DNA of 64,000 bases from Sciurus carolinensis (Eukaryota > Chordata > Mammalia > Rodentia > Sciuridae), in contig NC_062217.1 in NCBI RefSeq assembly GCF_902686445.1, positions 168,421,098 to 168,485,097 on the forward strand. The letters are read 5' to 3'. Of this stretch, positions 45,721 through 54,300 are shown in pieces. The position numbers and the translations under genes are program-made. Below the pieces are notes generated by a model. The model was not told the DNA's origin and made no database searches. It saw only the letters and a list, made by a program, of their open reading frames with translations. The stretch's first letter is position 1. Each line of letters begins with the position of its first letter.

Positions 45721-46299
45721 AGATGAAGCAATAAGGACGAGAATTTAAGACAACGGGAAACGTGAGACCTGGTTGATAGTGGAAATGCCAGGAAAATGAT
45801 AAAGAAACAAGGCAAAATAAGGCAGTTGATGACAGCAAGTAATTTCTTCTCTATTTCAATTTCTGGTTCGTTTCACAGGTGTATGCACGCCGAGAGAATG
45901 ATTTAGCTCTATAGGAGTATTGACCAGGAAGGGATTCTCGAGTCTGAGCGTTTAAGGGGGGATAGGCCGCCTCTCGCAGATCTGAAGACCTTCTTTCCCG
46001 CCTAGTGTTCAGAGCACAAACAGGGAATCCGCCCCGTGGAAACTACATCACCCAGTATGACACGCACAGGCGTGGGCGGGCGAGAGCGCACCCTTGGCGC
46101 TGTGCTCCTTGGGAGTTGTAGTTTCTGCACGTACCGCCAGCGCGGGGCCTCAGCATGGTGGCAAAATGAGACCACGTGATCGGAAAAACCGCGGTTTCCC
46201 TTTGAGCCGGAACTGGAAGACTGCTTTGACCGTCTCTGGGCAGCCGAACGGACCAATAGGCTGCTTAGAGCGAGCCGTTGGCGTTTTAAAGCAACCAAT

Positions 46300-46415
46300 G
46301 GCAGGCCTACCCTGGAGCTTCCTCTCCGCCTCCTTCGCCGAGCCGAAGAGTGCTTCGAGCGGCGCGGGGAGGCGGCGGCAAGCGGCTGAGGCGTTGCTTC
46401 GGAGGCGAGCTCAAG
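46300..46415 (+). other. BUB3: Probable BUB3 non-coding exon 1
   Basis: CTCAAG before the donor GTAGCG at 46416, paired with the acceptor CTGTTCCGCAG ending at 46686, would remove a 271-nt intron and place AAG directly before the start codon. Spliced, the start has A at -3; unspliced it has C. The exon's 5' limit is unknown. This is inference from splice signals and the known noncoding first exon of mammalian BUB3. Confidence 0.55.
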
Positions 46416-46686
46416 GTAGCGGGAGGAGTCGAAGGGGCGCAGAAGCGTGCTCTCCGCGGACCTCGCGGGCCCGCGCTGGCGGAGCCTTTTCGCTTTTCCT
46501 TTGAGAGGGCCTGGGGCTCTCTCTGGGCAGGGGAGGAGGCAGGACCGGGTGTGGGCGCCCGCGGCGGGCAGGCCTGGCCTGGGGTGCGGGTGCGGGTGCG
46601 GCGGGCTCGGCGCAGGCGCAGACGCCGCTGCCGCCGCCGCCCCCACCGGGACCCTTGGGGACTCGAACTGCGCCTCTGTTCCGCAG

Positions 46687-46881
46687 ATGACCGGTTCTAA
46701 CGAGTTCAAGCTGAACCAGCCGCCCGAGGATGGCATCTCCTCGGTGAAGTTCAGCCCCAACACCTCCCAGTTCCTGCTGGTCTCGTCCTGGGACACGTCC
46801 GTGCGCCTCTACGATGTGCCGGCCAACTCCATGCGGCTCAAGTACCAGCACACCGGCGCCGTCCTGGACTGCGCCTTCTAC
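46687..46881 (+). CDS. BUB3: BUB3 coding exon 1 (residues 1-65)
   Basis: Starts [16 protein letters not shown] and ends at TTCTAC before the donor GTAGGT. It carries blade 1 ([12 protein letters not shown]). The ATG lies directly after a strong acceptor-like CCGCAG. Confidence 0.95.
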
Positions 46882-49800
46882 GTAGGTGGCCGGCGGCCGG
46901 GGCGGCCCCTTCGCACGTCCCTTTCCGTGTCGGGCAGGGTTTCCGTCGAGTCCCGTGGGCCGCTCCTGGGCGCGTCGTGGACGCCTGCGCGACCCACGTA
47001 CTCTTTCTGATTCTCGTTCCTGGCGTTGGGAACGCGCAGGTGTCCGAAACTCGCCTTCCCCTTTCAGGTTCAGGCTGACGGAGTAATCCTGGGAACTTGC
47101 TGGGCTTGCCATGATGTTTGTGTTTGAAATTTGCAACCGGCCTGATTGGGCCGCCTTCTTAAAAGGAACACGTAGGAGGAGCGCCTGTTTTACTCCCAGC
47201 TACGGGGATGGACAGGATAGAGCAGCCCTCCCTTAATTTGTTGACGGTAGTTTTTGTGACCACTTCCGCTTCTTTTGTTTACAGTGAATGGTTGTGCTCC
47301 GTGTTGTAGTATTCTGAGCATGACCTGAACAGTTGGCGATAGGGATAGGCATTCAGAAATGCTTATTAAAAGCTCTGAGTTGTAAGTGGCTTGAAACTTT
47401 ATTTTGTAGGATCCAACGCATGCCTGGAGTGGGGGATTAGATCATCAGTTGAAAATGCATGATTTGAACACTGATCAAGGTAATATAACCACAATTTTAA
47501 CCCCTTGTCTTCACTAGTTATTAAGAGTGTAAATGTTTAGGAAGAATGGTTGCTAAATTGCTTAGTTACTGAGGTACAGGTAAAAGTGGCATGATTTTAG
47601 ACATTTTCGTTTGAATAACCATTAAGGTACTGACCACAAAATATTATGCATGTGTTTTTGCACTTTGATCCTGATCCTAAGTGTTTACATGAAATGATTC
47701 TTAAGTATTTGACCATTACCTACTCCTAAGAAGTGGACTGGATCATAGTAGTCCATGTTTCAATAGAGTGTTCCAGGATAGTGCTTAAGTTTTAGGGTTC
47801 TCTTTTCAGAAGGTAATTAAGACTGAAGGAAGGTATTTTCATACAGGCAAAACATTGTATAAAAGCTAATCTTGTTTATTAATTGTGCTTACATTCTTGG
47901 TAGAACCTGTTCCAGTTGCATTTGTTAAGTAATTTCTTTAAAAAAAAAAAAAAGTAATTTCTTAGAGGCCCAGATGTGAAATGACCTACCTACATTTTTA
48001 TGACCATACTGAGGCACAGTGCATGTTTAAATGGAACCCAAACAACAGAGCTCTCTAGCTGAGCATTTGTGCTTACTTTAAACATAGATACATTTGAAAG
48101 AGATGGCAGGGAATCTGGAGGCTGAATTGGTCAACAGGATGATGGATGGAAGACAGGCACATTTTGTCAAAAAAAAAAAGTCAAAGAGACTTGCACAAAA
48201 GTCACATTCTTATGGAACTTAAAATCACTCTTGTTGAGTTTTATGTGCCAGTAGCTTGCCCTGTGTAGTAAATTATCCTATTGGTTAAATCCTACTTATT
48301 CACAAACCTGGGAAAAGCAAACTTAAATTTTCAATGTTTTAGGCTGTAACTTAAGAGAATTAGCTGTTTATTCTGACCATCTTTGCCAGACTTCATGAGA
48401 TAACTTGCTGTCTTGTTTTAATATGCTTTTAGAAAGGTAACATTCCTGTTTAAGAGTTAAGACCATGTGTTATTCTTGTATGCTTAGCAGTTTGCATGGA
48501 TTTTGGCACAGAATTAGATGCAAGTCGAATGAAGAAATGCAATATTGTGAAGGTTGAAATTGAGAGGAAAGAAATTATTTGTTGAGAATTTGACCTACCA
48601 TGAAAACCAAGTGGGATAATAATCAGACTTTATCTCCAGAACTCATAATCCCATAATCACATAAATATCTTTTTAAAAAATATTGGCCTAATGTGTAAGA
48701 TAAATGTTATTGAGATCCAGAACCTAGAGTTATTCGCTTATTTGTTAATTCAACAGGTATTTCTTGAACACATGGTGTGTTCCAAACCTTTCATTAGATA
48801 GAGTTAAAAACAAAATCTAGAATCCAGTCAGGAAAATAGCAAACATGCCACCTGTTTTAATGTAATCCGAAATCCAAGGCAGCCTTGTATTTCATAAAGG
48901 CAAAACATTGTGTAAAATGCTTTATGCTAATGCCTTGCAATATGCTAATGGCTCAAACTGTGCACTATAAGGTGACCAGAGATGAATGGATAACTTTGTA
49001 GTAATGGAGAGATTTTTGTGTATGCAGACATTTCCATGGATAGTGAATGAGGCAGATTAATTACAGTTGCTCATTTGAGGACTCTTTTGTTTAGTTGGGG
49101 TAGTAAAGCTAGGTGTTGGCTTTTTTTTCCTATAGAAAATCTTGTTGGAACCCACGATGCCCCTATCAGATGTGTTGAATACTGTCCGGAAGTGAATGTG
49201 ATGGTTACTGGAAGTTGGGATCAGACAGTTAAATTGTGGGATCCCAGAACTCCTTGCAATGCCGGGACCTTCTCTCAGCCTGAAAAGGTAGGATCTTTAT
49301 ATTCATCAGAGGAATTATAGTTCTTGGGGTGATTATGCTATTGAATTTAATGGTTAAGAATTGACAGTCTCTTTTTATAAACCCAACTACATAGAAATGC
49401 TTTAATGCAAAGGAAATTAACTCTGGAATTTTAGTCATCTTTTTTCTGTCAGTTGTTAACACTTGTGCTGGTGAGTGAGAGCTTAAACGAACCTGCTTTC
49501 ATGTATTAATGCATTGAATCTCAGGACCGAGAAGCAACTCACGGCCTTTGCAGAGAAGTCATTTAGCAAAGACTGTTCGATTGTCTTAAATTGGGTTTGA
49601 CATGCCCAAACCAGAAAATGGGATGGGGCATCACTCATTTTCATTTGTGACCTGAGGGGGCTGGGGAGATAGCTCAGTCGGTAGAGTGCTTGCCTTGTAA
49701 GCACAAGGCCCTGAGTTCGATCCCCAGCACCCAAAACAAAAAAAAAAAAAAAAAAAAAATCATCATTTGTGACCTGAGTATTCATTTGAGTTGACAATTA

Positions 49801-51350
49801 GGAGAGTGAAATGGGTTATCATTTCAAGTTTAGTGAGAAAGGTATCCTAAGTTCCCTGACTTTTACTGTATATGCACATTTTTTAATGCTGATAGGTGTA
49901 GTTTAAAGGCTCTTTTTGAATGGAACTTTTTAAAACTGAACCTTTGTGTATTCTAACCTTTTTATCTACATGATAAAATTATGATTGTGTATTCTTGCTG
50001 TATCCTTATCAGAATTTATTGGGGGTAGTTAATTTTAAAGACTGATTGTTTTAGCCGTTTAGAGGTATCCTTCACTTGAGTCTATTTCTTCAGTGTAAAT
50101 ATACTATTCAGTTCCTGTTGGCTATCATTATATATAGTAGTGCATCCAAAGAGCCATTATTTTTGTCACATCACATTCGAATCTACTCCTGGCAAGACCT
50201 TTGTTCAGAATAAAATAATTGCATTGTTTCTAGTTTTGATTTATGGTTGTATGTTACATGTTAAGAACTGTGATAAATTGCTGACAGAATATCATATAAT
50301 GGACAGCCATACTGAATCAAGCTGCTTATTGGTTCAGCAAGGTTCATTATGTCACTTTTTTTTAATACTTTCTTTGATAAATGTATATACCTAGTCAGTA
50401 GCATGACAGTGGTTTCACTTGATTTATGATCAGTGGGGATAGAAAGCACTGTTAGAAGCTTGTGTGTCACCTGTACAGTAAAGATTTAAGGTAAAGTTCC
50501 TGATATGATTGTACTTGATCTCTTTCTGGATTCAGTATTTTCTGCAAATATTTTGCTTTCTGAAGAAGCTATGAGGAATCTTATGGTATTATTTCTCATA
50601 TTTAAGTCTCCCACAATTACATCAAATTCCATTCTTTGCAATTCTTACTTTTCCCTTGGTCACTTTAGTTGTTGAATTTTAAGTCCACATTGTAGAGCCT
50701 GCCATTGGGGCATTGCATTGTAACCTAACTTGGTTGTTTGGGTGGTGGTCTGTAGTTAACATACTGGAGATTGAAAACTGTATGGTTTAATCACTGAGCA
50801 TTAAAGAGATGTCTTACCACATCATGGGGCCTTTTCACTTTCTTACTTTGTTTAGGTGCTGGGAATCAGCAACCAAGGGCCCTGTGCTTGCTAGGTGAGC
50901 ACACTCTTAGCACCAAGCAATATTTCTTGCCCCCTATTTTTTTTATAACAGTTCTTCAGGGTGGAAGATATTAGGTCAGGTTAGAGTTGCTTATTGATTG
51001 AAAATTCTGACCTCAGTTATGGATCTCTAGTCTAGATTTTAAAATAGTGACTTAAAATGATCAGGAAATATTTCTTTTGCCCTCTGAATTTAGTGCCTCT
51101 GTCTCCAAGTAATATGTTTGTAAAATGAACCACTAAATATTTTGCTTGCAGGAAATTTGGTGACTTACAAAGAAATTTTTGTGACTGTTTTAGTTTTGAA
51201 GTTTAAGCATTAGGGTAAAAAGCTAGACACTTTTTAAGGGCATGAAATAGTTTTAAAAATTTTCCCTTACTGTGAACTTCTGCCTCAAATGTTATTGATG
51301 ATGTCAGGACATAAGAATTAGCTTGCCATATGCAGATTACTGTTTTTGTT

Positions 51351-51387
<37 letters not shown>

Positions 51388-54300
51388 TGATTCTGCAGAT
51401 TGAACCCAGGGCCTCACACATGGTAGGCAAGGACTCTACCACTGAGCTACAACCCTCACCCCTGCTTATTTATTTTTTTTTAATTTTGAGACAGAGTCTT
51501 GTTAAATCGCCTAGGCCGGCCTTGAATCTTGTAATTCTTCGCCTCAGACTCCCGAGTAGCTGGGATTTTAGGTTTGTGCCACCACTTCCAGCATCTTGCC
51601 TGTAAATTTTGAATTTGTGTGCCACCAAAAACAACCAAACATCTTGTTAATGATGGATGACTCCTTCACTTTTCCTGGAAAGGCCTATTTTTTCATTTAT
51701 AACAGTTAGGAAAAGTCAAGATTTTAAGAGTCATCAAATGAAATCTGTCAGAAGGTGGTTGTGGAAAAGTAAATTGGAAAATGATTGTTTTATGAAAGGT
51801 TAGAAGCTCATTGAAAGGTATCTTGAATTTTGTGTTTTACTGTCTCAGTTTTGAGTACTTTTTTTACATTTTTGTCTAAGTGAAACAAGGTTGGGAAAAA
51901 TTGTTTTGATAGTGAATGGTTCCTCTGTAGGATTAGCATGTACCTTATATGATATTGGTGAAGTATTAATATCCAGGATTTGCCATTTTGTGTATATTTT
52001 GATTTGAATAATTGTAGCATCTAAAATTGTTCCTTGTGTTTGGAAGTCTAATGAACTAAATTTTTTTTTTTTTTAATATTTAGATGGGTTTCATCTAAAG
52101 ACCATTGTCAGGAAGCAGATGAATTTTAGCAAGTTCTCATTTCTCTTAAAAGGTGTATACCCTCTCAGTGTCTGGAGACCGGCTGATTGTAGGTACGGCG
52201 GGCCGCAGAGTGTTGGTGTGGGACTTACGGAACATGGGCTATGTGCAGCAGCGCAGGGAGTCCAGCCTGAAATACCAGACTCGCTGCATAAGAGCATTTC
52301 CTAACAAGCAGGTACTCTCTACTCCTTCCCTAGTTTTGGTATTTGAGAATAATATCTTATATAATGATAATTTAAAAAGAATTTTTTTTTATTTTTAGGC
52401 AAGCACTCAGCCATTCATCTACAACCCCAGTGCCTTGGCTACTTTTAAGACTTTTTTCTTTTTTGAGTAGTGACTTAGAATTTATAATTAGGTACATTCT
52501 TATTTAATACTTTAAACAATCTCATGTTAAAATGTAATGTGTGGGTCTGGGGTTATGGCTCAGTGGTAATGCACTCGCTTAGCACATGTGAGGCTCTGGG
52601 TTTGATACTTAGCACCACATTAAAAAATATATATAATAAAGGCTTTGTGTCCATCTACATCTAAAAATTAAAAAAAACATTGTAATGTGTTAATAACCTT
52701 CTTTTTAGAGAAGACCTTAATGTTCAGAGAGGTTAAATAATTTTCACAGGGGTCACTCAGTGGTTTGAATAGAAGTCTTTGGATTATTCTGTGATTCTGA
52801 TTTTGTATAATAGAATTTTGCAGATCTTTCAGTTGTAGATGGACATATGGTACCTCTGTTTTATTTATTTATTTTTATGTAGTGCTGAGATGGAACCCAG
52901 TGCCTCTCTCATGCTAGGCAGGCACTCAGCCACTGAGCTACAACCCCAGTCCCTTGGCTACTACTTTTAAGGCTTTAAAAGTGGATTAAAACAAATCTGA
53001 AAATTTATGTTTATAGAATTCACTGTTTTCTTTCTGCTTTTTTCTAACCATAATAATAACGATTCTTTCTTCCATCTGACAGTAGAAGTTTGATTTTCTT
53101 ACAGTGAGCTCCACTGAGGTCAGAGAGGCAGTGTCCCTCATGTAAAGACTGATCCTTTTTTTTTTTTTGTGGTTCTGGGAATGGAATCTAGAGCCTCACA
53201 CAGGCTAAGCAAATACTCTACTACTGAGCTTCGTTTCCAGCGCTGCAGACTGACTTTCGATATATAGGGTGAATCTCCTTCCGTCATCATTAAGGATAGG
53301 GGCTTGCTTAATAGTGAGCTCCCTCCTAGCCCCCAGTTCATAAAGTTATAAGGGGAGCTAGTAGTACTGTCAGATACAATAGGAATTTTGTAGGAGAAAA
53401 AGTCATTAAAAGATAGCAGGTATGTTTGAAGTCAGGCTGTCATTTAGTGGTTGTGGAATTCAAGGCAGTTAAGTCAATTATTCTCTTGTTTTTTTTTTAT
53501 CTCAAAAGGCCAGTATCTTATGTGATCACAGTTCTTTTCCAGGTAATTACAAATTTTCATCCAGGACAAGGAATTGCAGTTAAGTGAAACTTTGGGATTT
53601 AAGTATGTGATTAAAAGATGTTTGCATTGTAGATCATTTTTAGTTCTTTATATTTAAAATTTTCTGTCGGACTATCTCCACTTCATGATGAAAATTTAAC
53701 GCAGGTTTTTACTGAATTAACAGATTTTATATTCAGCATATTATCTTACATTTTATAGCATATTGTCACTTCATGGAAAGGTGAGAAAAGGTTTGAAATT
53801 GTAAACATTTTTGACCATTCCTGAAAGTCTCTGCTGTGTGTAAACCTGACTAGACGTGGTAAATGCAAGAGGAGAAAAGACTGAAATGGAAGACTGGTAT
53901 TCCAGTCAGTTTGGATCATTGATACTCCTAATGAAGGAAACACAGTTCTTATAGTTGTTAAAGATGAAAAGCATAGAATGATAAAAGGATAGATTTTAAC
54001 TGAGGGAAAAAATTTGAGTCCCTTCTGGCAGGAAACAAATGGTACTAAAACACTTAAAAATTCTTGTTTAGGTTTGATGAAGTAGTTGGACCTTTTTGAT
54101 GACCACATGCATGGCACAGTGAAGAAAGCAAGTGGTGGTAGCCTTTTCTTTTCTTTTTTTTTTTTTTTTTTTTTTTTAAAGATAAAACAAATTAGTTCTA
54201 GCATTTTAGAATTGTCGTAATTGTCAGTACAGCTTAAATATTTTGTAAAAACCTGGCCATACTTTTTTCCTTTTCTGAAGTAGTCATCTTTCTTTAGTAT

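Larger units (their letters stand above)
46000..46960. promoter_or_regulatory. BUB3: CpG island and promoter of BUB3
   Basis: A CpG-rich, TATA-less housekeeping promoter. Two ZNF143-type motifs face each other: ACTACATCACCCAGTATGA (46042-46060) and the inverted CCTTGGGAGTTGTAGT (46107-46122). Two CCAAT boxes follow at 46253-46257 and 46295-46299, 42 bp apart, the paired NF-Y arrangement common in cell-cycle genes. Confidence 0.75.

Noticed and set aside
46002..46796. 264-codon open frame on the minus strand over the BUB3 promoter
   Set aside because: It lies in a CpG island overlapping BUB3 exon 1 and its promoter, has low-complexity Ala/Pro/Arg content, no domain and no splice context. It is a compositional shadow.
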